Assembly: GCA_949752745.1 (NCBI GenBank)
Contig: OX457027.1
Coordinates: forward strand, 61,300,329-61,364,328
DNA length: 64,000 bases
Direction: 5' to 3'
DNA from: Protula sp. h YS-2021
Lineage: Eukaryota; Annelida; Polychaeta; Sabellida; Serpulidae
In this document: positions 18,343 through 25,818 of the stretch, in pieces
Layout of the letters: each line of letters begins with the position of its first letter
Position numbering within the stretch: position 1 is the stretch's first letter
Made by a program: the position numbers and the translations under genes
The notes under the pieces: model-generated
The model's input: the letters and a program-made list of their open reading frames with translations, nothing else
What the model was told of the DNA's origin: nothing
The model's database searches: none

Positions 18343-18699
18343 ATGGAACGTGAAAGTCGTAAGAGATCTACAACTGATATGGATACTCTTGCAGATGCAG
18401 TTAAAGACTTAAAAGTGAAAAATCCTACCACTACCATCAAGAAATTGAAAGTGGAGACAGCACCAACACCACAGTCGTGGGATGGAATGCTTTCTCTAGG
18501 AAATGGAAAGTATATCAAGATTATGAAACAAAGCAATGAAGGAGTGGTAAACATTCGCAAGTACCTGAGAGATGAGGGGACTGGAAAAAACCGTCCAACG
18601 AAAAAGGGAATCTTGCTGACAATACCTGAATGGAAAATGTTGAAGAAGCAGGTGAAAGAAGTGGATAAAAGGCTTCGCAGACAAGAAGACGACTCATAA
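18343..18699 (+). CDS. PC4/Sub1-like ssDNA-binding transcription cofactor
   Basis: 118 residues. The N-terminal half is charged with Ser/Thr/Lys. The C-terminal half (about 45-110) reads LGNGKYIKIMK, V-NIRKYLRDEG, a PTKKGILLTIPEWKMLKKQV stretch and a basic end. This is the ordered beta-strand plus helix pattern of the PC4 (p15/Sub1) domain, including the K-KG-I-L-x-x-x-x-W signature. Known family role: binding single-stranded or melted DNA and modulating transcription. Inference: an early regulator or replication ssDNA-binding protein of the element. The ATG follows the TATA box by about 60 bp. Confidence 0.8.
   Translation: MERESRKRSTTDMDTLADAVKDLKVKNPTTTIKKLKVETAPTPQSWDGMLSLGNGKYIKIMKQSNEGVVNIRKYLRDEGTGKNRPTKKGILLTIPEWKMLKKQVKEVDKRLRRQEDDS
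18664..18672 (+). promoter_or_regulatory. TATA-like GATAAAAGG before the 18712 gene
   Basis: It sits inside the end of the PC4-like ORF, 48 bp before ATG 18712, a spacing similar to the other TATAAAAGG boxes of the element. Confidence 0.35.
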
Positions 18700-18711
18700 C
18701 AAGGTAAAAAC

Positions 18712-19083
18712 ATGAATGCACTCATGCTGAACCGTGGTGCTTACCTTACTGTAAATGATAGGAATGAAGTGATACTAGGTTCTCAGACAAGTTATCATCG
18801 GTTTAAACCTGAAGTGTGGAAAGACTTTAAAAACATACCACTTGAACATGGGTTTAAACGTAGACTTGAAAATAAAGTGGAAGTGACGGTGGCTGAATAT
18901 GATTCTAACATACGTGTAGAAATCTGTAGAAATCTTTTACAGGATTATCCAGAGGATTATAAGGGAGTTGTGCCAGATACACCATATACAGATTTGATCC
19001 TCTTTGATATCAAGAACTGGCGCGCAGTCTTACGATTCCTAGAAGTGATACAACATCCACTTTTCACCATCTTGCGAGCATAA
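18712..19083 (+). CDS. Small PC4-like paralog A
   Basis: 123 residues, starting 12 bp after the PC4-like stop. Seen: an opening beta-rich half with F-K-P-E-V-W-K, a GFKRRLENKVEVTVAEY segment and a closing DLILFDIKNWRAVLRFLEVI block. The spacing matches the 19138 protein and the 26503 protein (h-x-L-x-x-x-x-W-x-x-h...L, then GF-x-h-x-L, then I-x-L-x-x-x-x-W-x-x-LL). The relation to PC4 is inferred from this pattern and from adjacency to a clear PC4 gene. Function unknown, probably nucleic-acid binding. Confidence 0.7.
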   Translation: MNALMLNRGAYLTVNDRNEVILGSQTSYHRFKPEVWKDFKNIPLEHGFKRRLENKVEVTVAEYDSNIRVEICRNLLQDYPEDYKGVVPDTPYTDLILFDIKNWRAVLRFLEVIQHPLFTILRA

Positions 19084-19087
19084 AAAC
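19079..19087 (+). promoter_or_regulatory. TATA-like CATAAAAAC overlapping the 18712 gene's stop
   Basis: GAGCATAAAAACG includes the stop TAA of the upstream gene and lies about 55 bp before ATG 19138. It repeats the arrangement seen at the POLB stop. Confidence 0.35.
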
Positions 19088-19137
19088 GTCTTTGCAGACA
19101 AGGAGACAGCTCATAGTTCATCTGACTGTTGAACGAG

Positions 19138-19479
19138 ATGGAAGACTTTTTATCGGAATATGAACCCATTACGCATGGATTCTCATATCTGAGAAACGTA
19201 TATGATGACATCGTGCTAAAACATTTTGGAAAGTATATCATTCTATCAACTGACGAACAATCTGTGTTGAAAGACCATCTAGAGAAGCTGAGGATACCTG
19301 GCTTTCTCCTGAAACTCTCAGAGGATTTAGAAGTGCGTGTGACTGAGAACTATTTAGACGTGTTTGTACGATTTCGCCAATATGACGAGCTTACAAAATG
19401 CTACGACTACATCACCCTCAACACAGTGGAATGGCACGCTCTGTTACAAGCATTGGATTGGAAAGAACCTGACGCTTGA
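19138..19479 (+). CDS. Small PC4-like paralog B
   Basis: 113 residues from ATG 19138; the frame's upstream start at 19129 is TTG. It aligns with the C-terminal 80 residues before the zinc ribbons of the 26503 protein. Shared elements are IILS/LTLS plus helix, GFLLKL/GFKLYL, YLDV/YLDM and the closing I-x-LN-x-x-EW-x-x-LLQ-x-(L/M)D. That indicates a paralog within one element. The next ORF (19505) overlaps nothing if its internal ATG is used, but an open frame covers 19364 onward, so a split longer gene is possible. Confidence 0.7.
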   Translation: MEDFLSEYEPITHGFSYLRNVYDDIVLKHFGKYIILSTDEQSVLKDHLEKLRIPGFLLKLSEDLEVRVTENYLDVFVRFRQYDELTKCYDYITLNTVEWHALLQALDWKEPDA

Positions 19480-19504
19480 ATTCAAAGAGGAAGGAGTGCA
19501 ACTC

Positions 19505-19762
19505 ATGCGAGGCACCAAGTCCATTGAACTGACGCATCCCATGTGTGTTATGGTGATGAACATTGACATGAATGATCATGGATATGAACTGAAACTGTCT
19601 GAACATGAAGATGTTAAAATAATAAAGTTTGGTAGTGGACAGTGTTATGCTAGTTTTCATAGCATTTACAAACGTGAATGTAATGTCTATGATACATATA
19701 TTAATTTAGATTGGTATGAATGGCATGTGTTTATTGATGTATTGAATGTATTTGTAAAATAA
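19505..19762 (+). CDS. Small PC4-like paralog C (or 3' part of a frameshifted gene)
   Basis: 85 residues from ATG 19505. It shows SIELTHPM, HGYELKLSEHEDVKII and a closing YINLDWYEWHVFIDVL block, the same layout as paralogs A and B. The reading frame extends upstream without an ATG through 19382, overlapping paralog B in another frame, so B and C may once have been one two-repeat protein like the 26503 product. The stop is 47 bp before the AATAAA at 19809. Confidence 0.55.
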   Translation: MRGTKSIELTHPMCVMVMNIDMNDHGYELKLSEHEDVKIIKFGSGQCYASFHSIYKRECNVYDTYINLDWYEWHVFIDVLNVFVK

Positions 19763-19808
19763 AAATTCAATGTGAAATAATTGTTGAAATGTAAATAATG
19801 TATAACAC

Positions 19809-19814
19809 AATAAA
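19809..19814 (+). terminator. Polyadenylation signal for plus-strand genes
   Basis: AATAAA 47 bp after the last rightward stop codon. Confidence 0.65.
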
Positions 19815-19841
19815 CAAAGAATGTTGTATAAAACTGTCTTG

Positions 19842-19847
19842 TTTATT
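19842..19847 (-). terminator. Polyadenylation signal for minus-strand genes
   Basis: AATAAA on the minus strand, 67 bp after the protease stop and 27 bp from the opposing signal. The two gene blocks therefore end back to back. Confidence 0.65.
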
Positions 19848-19913
19848 TACAATATTCATAATACAATTCACAATTACCAATAACTTAACTAATACAACTT
19901 AACTAATACAACA

Positions 19914-20351
19914 TCAATAAAATAATGGTTTATAATGTCTATATACAAAATCCTTTACAACAAAATCACCATCACTTCTTCTTAATACATCAATGATTTC
20001 AAAAGGACTATGTCCTCGAGCTCTTTGAATTATATAATACACACAATAAAATCCACATGTAGAGGATATTGGTGTTTGTAATGGAACTGAATTATAAATG
20101 AAATTAAACTTTAAAAACTTATTCAAACGACTGTCTATAGGTAAAAGTCCATAAGAGTCAAAATATTCTGCAGGGTCTTCGTCATAATATACTGCCACCC
20201 AATGCTCTCCTGGCTCATCATGATCGTCTGTGTTGATGACATAGGCACCGCGTTGTAAAGATGGTAACTGGTCCATGGCAAACACACCTTGAAACAAGTC
20301 TTTTGTCGTGGCATCATGGGATAGGATGGCTTCTATCTGCTTCGTGTTCAT
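19914..20351 (-). CDS. PRO: Adenain-like cysteine protease (capsid maturation)
   Basis: 145 residues. It matches the adenovirus protease/Ulp1-fold family used by Polintons to process virion proteins. Seen: His50 in GEHWVAVYYD, Asp65 in YFDSYG, Gln92 in PLQTP and Cys99 in STCGFYCVYY, giving the His-Asp-Gln-Cys order of the family. It is short but within the usual range. The ATG overlaps the capsid gene's stop as ATGA. All catalytic residues are present. It is the last gene of the leftward cluster. Confidence 0.93.
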   Translation of the reverse strand: MNTKQIEAILSHDATTKDLFQGVFAMDQLPSLQRGAYVINTDDHDEPGEHWVAVYYDEDPAEYFDSYGLLPIDSRLNKFLKFNFIYNSVPLQTPISSTCGFYCVYYIIQRARGHSPFEIIDVLRRSDGDFVVKDFVYRHYKPLFY

Positions 20352-21721
20352 GACTGGTAGTCGAATTGAATGCTACGATTTGCACTTATTTCAACAATGT
20401 TATCAAATTCAGCATACACTATAACATTGACTGTATTTTGCAAGGCACCAGCAAAATTCATTTCTAGTCTCAAATTCCCATGTTTGATAAGGGCATAATG
20501 ATCAGCACCATCATAATCAGGTGTTAAGTCAAAAGAAAATAAAGAATAACCTCTAGGCCAATCTTCCCGTTTTATAATCGAACTTTTCTCACCATCCAGT
20601 CTATCAAAAGATTTGTAAAGTGTTTCAAAAGCATCAAGATATTTGCCTTGATTTATATCAAGCTTGAGAGGTTTTGATAGGACTGGTTCACCATCAGAGT
20701 AAAGCTGCATAAAGTTAAGATTGAAATGTTCAAAATTGTATGGATTTCTCAATACTGTTCCAGCAAAGGATTCATTATGAACCATTCCAATGACAATACG
20801 TTTTGGTAATTGGCCTAAAAAGATGCTATCTTTCACAAAAGATTGAAATCCAGTTGGAATAGCTAAAACTTTACATTCTTTTCTAGTAACAATAAACTTA
20901 GCAGGACTTTTCATCAATGCATCTGCATGTCCCAACTGAATACCTGGACTAACCCTCACTTTGCGAATGGTTAAAAACGCTTCTCTCACTTCTACTTTAA
21001 AACCATTATTTGCAGCCATTAATACATATTCATCTTTTTGTCTATGCAAGCGTAATTTCATACTAACACCATTGGGAAGATAACGATCCTGCTCAAACAA
21101 ATCTACCCTTATACCACCTGTAAGCATAAACTCACGGCTTAGACGTGTATACAAATAACGATTATGTAAACCATTATTTCCTGTTTCAGCTATATCACCA
21201 CCTTCAATATTTACATGAAAACCTGATACATATCTTTCATGATTAGGTCTTTTCACCTGATGAGTATTCATTGACCCGGCAGTATCTTTATAGATGAGAC
21301 GCATAGAGCGCTCAGAATTGAGACTTTCTTCCGAGTCATGAATGAGATGAGATATGATGCTGGTATAACCATGAGTATTGTTACTATGTGATACCAATCG
21401 ATCATTTAGAAATAATTCAATATTAGACCATAACCCATTAAACAAATCATTGATACATGACACGTTATCATCTACACCACACGCTTCTCCATCAACCTTT
21501 ACAATGTGACATACAATATGGAGTTTACTGTTCTTTAAATCTAGATATTCTTCGGTACTCGCAGGAATGTAGAATTCTATTGGAGCACCTTCTCTAATAG
21601 TAGTTAGTGGTTGATAGTCTACATTATAGCTTTTTTCTACAGCAGTTTGCGTTGGTGGTATGTGAAACCATTCTAATGGAGAAAGACTACATTCACAAGA
21701 ATGATTATGAATTAAAGACAT
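20348..21721 (-). CDS. MCP: Major capsid protein, double jelly-roll
   Basis: 457 residues. The opening (SPLEWFHIPPTQTAVEKSY, then PIEFYIPAS, YLDLKNSKL and the NGLWSNIELFLND segment) and the SHSNNTHGYTSIISHL block match Polinton hexon-like capsid proteins. Mid and late parts (RKVRVSPGIQ, RIVIGMVHNESF, NPYNFEHFNLNFMQLYSDG, GYSLFSFDLTPD) are also typical. Known role: trimeric capsomers of an icosahedral particle. No stops or gaps. It lies two bases after the pX-like gene and overlaps the protease start by four bases. Confidence 0.92.
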   Translation of the reverse strand: MSLIHNHSCECSLSPLEWFHIPPTQTAVEKSYNVDYQPLTTIREGAPIEFYIPASTEEYLDLKNSKLHIVCHIVKVDGEACGVDDNVSCINDLFNGLWSNIELFLNDRLVSHSNNTHGYTSIISHLIHDSEESLNSERSMRLIYKDTAGSMNTHQVKRPNHERYVSGFHVNIEGGDIAETGNNGLHNRYLYTRLSREFMLTGGIRVDLFEQDRYLPNGVSMKLRLHRQKDEYVLMAANNGFKVEVREAFLTIRKVRVSPGIQLGHADALMKSPAKFIVTRKECKVLAIPTGFQSFVKDSIFLGQLPKRIVIGMVHNESFAGTVLRNPYNFEHFNLNFMQLYSDGEPVLSKPLKLDINQGKYLDAFETLYKSFDRLDGEKSSIIKREDWPRGYSLFSFDLTPDYDGADHYALIKHGNLRLEMNFAGALQNTVNVIVYAEFDNIVEISANRSIQFDYQS

Positions 21722-21723
21722 GA

Positions 21724-22080
21724 TTAAAAAATATCTTTCTTATATTTTGTTGATGTTATCCGTTTAGCTGCCTTTCGCCTTCTGACAGGTTTTGCTGGTT
21801 TCGCTCTCTTTTGTCCTCCTAACTCATCACCAAACATACGTTGTGCTACTCGACCTGTAACATCTTTCGCGACATCTTTTGCAGCCTTTTTAAGATGTGG
21901 TGCAACGATTTTAGCCCCTGCCTTAAGCAGTGGAATAGCTTTTCGAGCCAATGATCCCAGTATTGAACCAATACCATCTCCATATTGTATTCGCGCTCCT
22001 TTAAATCCTGGTAATTCTCCACCCACTTGACGAAGAAAATGGTTGCGATAAATAGATGGATTATGTGTGTATGCTTTCAT
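21724..22080 (-). CDS. Adenovirus pX/pVI-like small basic virion protein
   Basis: 118 residues. It has a YGDGIGSILGSLARKAIPLL segment around residue 33 followed by Lys/Ala-rich amphipathic helices and a basic tail (KPVRRRKAAKR). Adintovirus-type elements carry such a protein next to the capsid genes; it is likened to adenoviral core/membrane-active proteins. Role (DNA condensation or membrane disruption) is inferred from composition. The start overlaps the penton-like gene's stop as ATGA. Confidence 0.7.
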   Translation of the reverse strand: MKAYTHNPSIYRNHFLRQVGGELPGFKGARIQYGDGIGSILGSLARKAIPLLKAGAKIVAPHLKKAAKDVAKDVTGRVAQRMFGDELGGQKRAKPAKPVRRRKAAKRITSTKYKKDIF

Positions 22081-22841
22081 AATGCTTTTGGTCGAAAATG
22101 AAGTTTACAGATCACCTTCCCAGTTTGAAATGGAACATTATGGTCTGTGTCATCCTTAATATTCATCTCTATCACGTCAAATTTGGATGTGTTTACAGGA
22201 ACATAATGAGGTTCTCCATAAGTTTTCATGATAATGTCTCCATCATGTCCTTGTATTGCAACAGAACGTAGCAAAGGAACATAATAATCACCAACAACTT
22301 GTGGCTCGCAAATACTACAGTACACATAAAGTGTATAAAACCCCTGTTTCACATCAGCTTTATATTCAGCTGTACACGTTTCAGTATACCATTGATTTGG
22401 GATAAATCCTAAAATCTCAGCTAATCCAGTGGAGAATGACACTTCAAAGCCATATTTTAGATATAGAAAAACGCGTCGTCTAATTTTATCATACTTTATC
22501 CGAATACCTTCTTTAAGGTCATCTTTCATAGAATTAGTCGCTTCTTCATTGACTGCATGACATATTTCTTGTATGGATCTGTAGTAGCCATAAGGAATAT
22601 TGATTGTGTCAAGAACAATATCATTCAGTGGTTGTTGTCGATACTGAATAGAATAGTCCATTCCATGTCTCATGGTTGTCCATGTATGTGGATATTGAAT
22701 TTCAGCTAAAGCCACTTCATATTTTCCGTTCAGATAGATGGTTCGAGGCATACGAATTTGATAATTCGAAGTCTTGTTGTTGGGATAATAGTTCATACTA
22801 GCATTGCTGGGTAAAGTAATGTAAAAACTTGTTGACTCCAT
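22077..22841 (-). CDS. mCP: Minor capsid (penton-like) protein, single jelly-roll
   Basis: 254 residues. The start (FYITLPSNASMNYYPNN, SNYQIRMP, then VALAEIQYPHTW) is diagnostic of Polinton minor capsid proteins, as is a late GEPHYVPV segment. Known role: pentameric vertex protein. Intact. A TATATA sequence lies about 42 bp upstream of the ATG, so this may head a late transcript that includes pX-like, capsid and protease. Confidence 0.88.
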   Translation of the reverse strand: MESTSFYITLPSNASMNYYPNNKTSNYQIRMPRTIYLNGKYEVALAEIQYPHTWTTMRHGMDYSIQYRQQPLNDIVLDTINIPYGYYRSIQEICHAVNEEATNSMKDDLKEGIRIKYDKIRRRVFLYLKYGFEVSFSTGLAEILGFIPNQWYTETCTAEYKADVKQGFYTLYVYCSICEPQVVGDYYVPLLRSVAIQGHDGDIIMKTYGEPHYVPVNTSKFDVIEMNIKDDTDHNVPFQTGKVICKLHFRPKAL

Positions 22842-22882
22842 GACAGCTAAATCGTTTATGTGATGTAGATAGACTAGATGTG

Positions 22883-22888
22883 TATATA
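22883..22888 (-). promoter_or_regulatory. TATA-like TATATA upstream of the penton-like gene
   Basis: TGTATATACA, about 42 bp before ATG 22841, in the only intergenic gap (54 bp) of the structural cluster. Confidence 0.4.
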
Positions 22889-22895
22889 CATTACT

Positions 22896-23105
22896 TCATG
22901 TTTGACACTCTTCATCCTCACTTTCTACATTGCTGTCTACATTATTGTCTAAATTGCTATCTACATGATCTAAATTGGTATCTACTACTTCTCCCTGACA
23001 ACAAGCACTAACACACCTAATTTTTACAGGAATAGTATTTTTATTTCCATTTTCTTTACAACAACAACACCATAGCTCTTTAATCCATGTTAAAAAGTTT
23101 CCCAT
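22896..23105 (-). CDS. Predicted N-myristoylated, palmitoylated acidic small protein
   Basis: 69 residues. It starts MGNFLTW: Gly2 and Thr6 fit the N-myristoylation consensus. A CCCCKE cluster at residues 13-16 would suit palmitoylation. A CVSACC motif follows and the tail is acidic with N/D-x-N-V-D/E repeats. Inference: a membrane-anchored protein, perhaps for envelope or egress or entry. No homolog is recognised. It overlaps the upstream gene by 16 bp. The ATG is the only one near the start of the frame. Confidence 0.6.
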   Translation of the reverse strand: MGNFLTWIKELWCCCCKENGNKNTIPVKIRCVSACCQGEVVDTNLDHVDSNLDNNVDSNVESEDEECQT

Positions 23106-23680
23106 CCTTCTGGAAACAACCTTTGTTGACGTTGTTGTATCTCTTTTGTAATATCTTCACGAGTTGTCTTTTTACCAAAAACAGTTTTTGGAATATTAGC
23201 ATCTACAATTTCCTCAATAAACTGCTTCCAACCATGCGGTGGTTCTCGTTGTTCTTTTCTTCTTGTAGCAACCAATGCTTCTTTCAACAAATCAATAATG
23301 TTGGAATTTGTAATGACAGTACCCGTTTTTAAAACAAGTTCATTTTTATCTGTCCATCTCGTACCATATTTCTTAAGTTCTGCTAGAAGTTGTGTTAGTT
23401 TTACATGATAAATAGGTTGAAAATGGCTTAGAAACTGTTGGGACTTTTCTGATTTTTCTGCTTTGGATGATGTAACAGACTTTTGCCGCTGTTGTTGCGA
23501 CTGAATTGTTCGTAAATGACGACCAAGAACTTGAGACATTTCTATTGCCTTTTCACGAGTTCGTTTCCCACGTAAAAGTTTATTCACTTTCGTTTTGATT
23601 TCACCATCTTTTCCCTTCTTTTCTAACAACATTTTATATTCATATTCAGGAATGAGGACCATTTTCATAGTATGTTTCAT
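23090..23680 (-). CDS. Conserved Polinton structural-cluster protein, 196 aa
   Basis: 196 residues, highly charged. It has an MVLIPEYEYKMLL start, a Gln/Ser/Lys-rich middle, then a globular C-terminal half ending GWKQFIEEIVDANIPKTVFG. Similar proteins accompany ATPase and capsid genes in metazoan Polintons, but no biochemical function is known to me. The ATG overlaps the preceding stop as ATGA; ATGs at codons 5 and 7 are alternatives. Confidence 0.65.
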   Translation of the reverse strand: MKHTMKMVLIPEYEYKMLLEKKGKDGEIKTKVNKLLRGKRTREKAIEMSQVLGRHLRTIQSQQQRQKSVTSSKAEKSEKSQQFLSHFQPIYHVKLTQLLAELKKYGTRWTDKNELVLKTGTVITNSNIIDLLKEALVATRRKEQREPPHGWKQFIEEIVDANIPKTVFGKKTTREDITKEIQQRQQRLFPEGWETF

Positions 23681-24003
23681 TTTAACAGCAACTGAGCTAA
23701 CAAGGGTAATGCAAATTTAGCAATAGCTCCAATGAATCCTCCTTTCTGATTAACCAACTTCTTTTTTCTTCGAAGTGATATCTTCTTATCTGCTAGTGTA
23801 CGTAGGGTATGACGTTCACGCTTGAATACCTTATACCTTTTTGAGCTTAAGGGTAAATGTCCTCGCAATATATTCAAACAAATTTCAAACAAGCTAGTTA
23901 ATTCTTCCTTAGTAGCTTGTTGTAGCAAGGATTTACGTCGTTTAGGCCCGCTGCGTGCGAGCAAGTGAAGAAATGGTTGATTCGCTTGAATACGTTTAGA
24001 CAT
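23677..24003 (-). CDS. Conserved small basic Polinton protein, 108 aa
   Basis: 108 residues. It has an N-terminal PFLHLLARSGPKRRKSLL motif, an EICLNILRGHLPLS segment, a basic LRRKKKLVNQKGG stretch and a hydrophobic C-terminus (FIGAIAKFALPLLAQLLLK). This combination is common beside Polinton ATPases in invertebrate genomes. The end could insert in or disrupt membranes (inference). It overlaps the ATPase by 8 bp. Confidence 0.7.
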   Translation of the reverse strand: MSKRIQANQPFLHLLARSGPKRRKSLLQQATKEELTSLFEICLNILRGHLPLSSKRYKVFKRERHTLRTLADKKISLRRKKKLVNQKGGFIGAIAKFALPLLAQLLLK

Positions 24004-24655
24004 CTTGGTTGCGAATGGTCAAGTGACTTGGTTCTTGTTCATACGCGACCTTATCAACATAGACGTAATGTGTATCTTTTGGTAAAATGCCTGTACGAAT
24101 ACGTAGTTGATCATTTGTCTTCGGCTTCAAATCAATGAATAAATAGCCATGAGGTTTGCTCGTAGCATCTTGATAGGCTTCTATGAGAAATTGAGATTTT
24201 CCAGGATACATTTGTCGCGCTAATGTACTTATTTGTTGACTGTCTCTAGGATTTTTAAACAGAATGATGTAATGTGTATTCAAACTAATATTTCGCATTT
24301 CTCTACCATGATGAAACAAATTATGCACAATAAAAATAATGCTTAGATTTTGATGACTGCTGCCAACACTAAATAGACGTGTCATTCGCTCATCACTATG
24401 ACATTTGGTCATTAAGTCATCAATGATGAGTAAGTTTGGTTTTTTCGGGTTAAAACGCTCTTCAATGTCATCTGGAATGCCTTGGTAAAATTCCACACCT
24501 TTCATTCCCTTATACAAAGGCTGATCTGCTGCATAGAGCCATAAAATGGTTTTTGGAGAGGGTTTAATTAACTTTTGTTCTAGAATTTCTCTAACTAGAG
24601 AAGTTTTACCACTGCCTGTAGGTCCAGAGACCAAACACGTGAATGGATGCTTCAT
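23996..24655 (-). CDS. ATP: FtsK/HerA-type DNA packaging ATPase
   Basis: 219 residues from ATG 24655. The open frame begins nine codons earlier at a TTG, but this ATG forms ATGA with the integrase stop and starts right before the conserved strand. Walker A GPTGSGKT is at residues 11-18, Walker B LLIIDD near 80, and a downstream SIIFIVHN segment fits the sensor region. It matches A32/FtsK-like packaging ATPases of Polintons, which pump genome DNA into capsids. Intact. Confidence 0.93.
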   Translation of the reverse strand: MKHPFTCLVSGPTGSGKTSLVREILEQKLIKPSPKTILWLYAADQPLYKGMKGVEFYQGIPDDIEERFNPKKPNLLIIDDLMTKCHSDERMTRLFSVGSSHQNLSIIFIVHNLFHHGREMRNISLNTHYIILFKNPRDSQQISTLARQMYPGKSQFLIEAYQDATSKPHGYLFIDLKPKTNDQLRIRTGILPKDTHYVYVDKVAYEQEPSHLTIRNQDV

Positions 24656-25752
24656 TTTCGAATATCTGTTTCTTTCACCCAACTGTTAAACTTCTTTGGC
24701 CAACCTAACCACTTCACAAATAATTCTTTAACACCTCGTCTTCTTCGTGTTTTCAAGACCTTTTCAATTCTGTAGACTGATTCAATATCTTTTGTCACTT
24801 TCTGCAGTTCTTCTTCATAAAAATGTCCATCAATATCTTCATCCAAAAAGTCTTTCACACGATACAAGTGTATTCCTTGCTTCTTACAACGATGTGTGAT
24901 AATGAACACTTCTTGCGTCCACTTTATATGATAATCCCGTTGAAATACATATTTCATGTGAGAAATGCGAACCTGATCACCAATTTTAAATTTGTAGGGT
25001 TTTTTCTTCTTTGGTTTTAATTTCAATTTGTCTACATACATATATTTCCACACTTTCGATTCGTTGTCTTTACGAATATCTGCAGGAGCATACTTATTAG
25101 GGAGGGAGCCATGAGGTCTATGGTTGTAATTATACACTAAGTCTGGAAGGATGTCCATATATCGATACGTTTGATTATGTAGGAAATATCGATACATCAT
25201 TCCCTTTAGAGTACGAATGACTCTCTCAGCAAAGTTGGCTTTGGTTTCATTCTTTGTCGTATAGGCATGTATTCCCTCCTTCTTCATAAATGCTTTTACC
25301 CATCTGTTTTTAAATTCAGTTCCTTTGTCTGACCTTAGAGTTCGTGGTCTTCGTTGTGTTTCATGAAAAATCTTTTGAAAGGCTTCTATGACACTCGTAT
25401 GTGATTTATTAGGCATTGGTTGCACCCATAAATATTTGGAAAACACATCAATGACAACTAATAAAAAACGGGTGTCATCATTATAGGAAGCTATGTTTCC
25501 CATGTCAGCTAAATCAATATCCCACATGTCATCAATTCCACGTGTAATGACACGTTGCCTTTTAAACCTATATTTTACAGGTTGTAGTAAACTGAAGGCA
25601 TCTTGATCCTGTAACCATTTCTTCACTTGTGAATGAGTGACTGGTTGATCATGTTTTCTTAATATGTGATATAGTTTGTAAGGACCAGCAAATGCCCCGG
25701 GTTGACCAGGTTTAAAATAAATATTGGTTAAGTAGTCTTTCCACGTCGACAT
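24652..25752 (-). CDS. INT: Retroviral-type DDE integrase with chromodomain
   Basis: 366 residues from ATG 25752 (MSTWKDYLT); the frame opens six codons earlier, but only this start is shared with element 1. Catalytic residues: Asp80 (DIDLADMG), Asp142 (RSDKGTEF) and Glu176 (NFAERVIRTLKG). A basic linker of four or five Lys/Pro repeats is followed by an SH3-like region, and the last 45 residues (RIEKVL, ELFVKWLGWPKKFNSWV) form a chromodomain. Known role: insertion of linear Polinton DNA with a 6-bp duplication, agreeing with the GAAATT repeats seen. Intact. Its stop overlaps the ATPase start. Confidence 0.96.
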   Translation of the reverse strand: MSTWKDYLTNIYFKPGQPGAFAGPYKLYHILRKHDQPVTHSQVKKWLQDQDAFSLLQPVKYRFKRQRVITRGIDDMWDIDLADMGNIASYNDDTRFLLVVIDVFSKYLWVQPMPNKSHTSVIEAFQKIFHETQRRPRTLRSDKGTEFKNRWVKAFMKKEGIHAYTTKNETKANFAERVIRTLKGMMYRYFLHNQTYRYMDILPDLVYNYNHRPHGSLPNKYAPADIRKDNESKVWKYMYVDKLKLKPKKKKPYKFKIGDQVRISHMKYVFQRDYHIKWTQEVFIITHRCKKQGIHLYRVKDFLDEDIDGHFYEEELQKVTKDIESVYRIEKVLKTRRRRGVKELFVKWLGWPKKFNSWVKETDIRK

Positions 25753-25779
25753 GTTAACACTTGTTAACATATCTTGTAT

Positions 25780-25785
25780 TTTATT
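25780..25785 (-). terminator. Possible polyadenylation signal before integrase
   Basis: AATAAA on the minus strand between the 25819 gene and integrase, in the same place as the signal at 103-108 in element 1. It could separate accessory from core transcripts. Confidence 0.35.
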
Positions 25786-25818
25786 TTATCAACACATCTT
25801 GCATTTTATCAACATATC

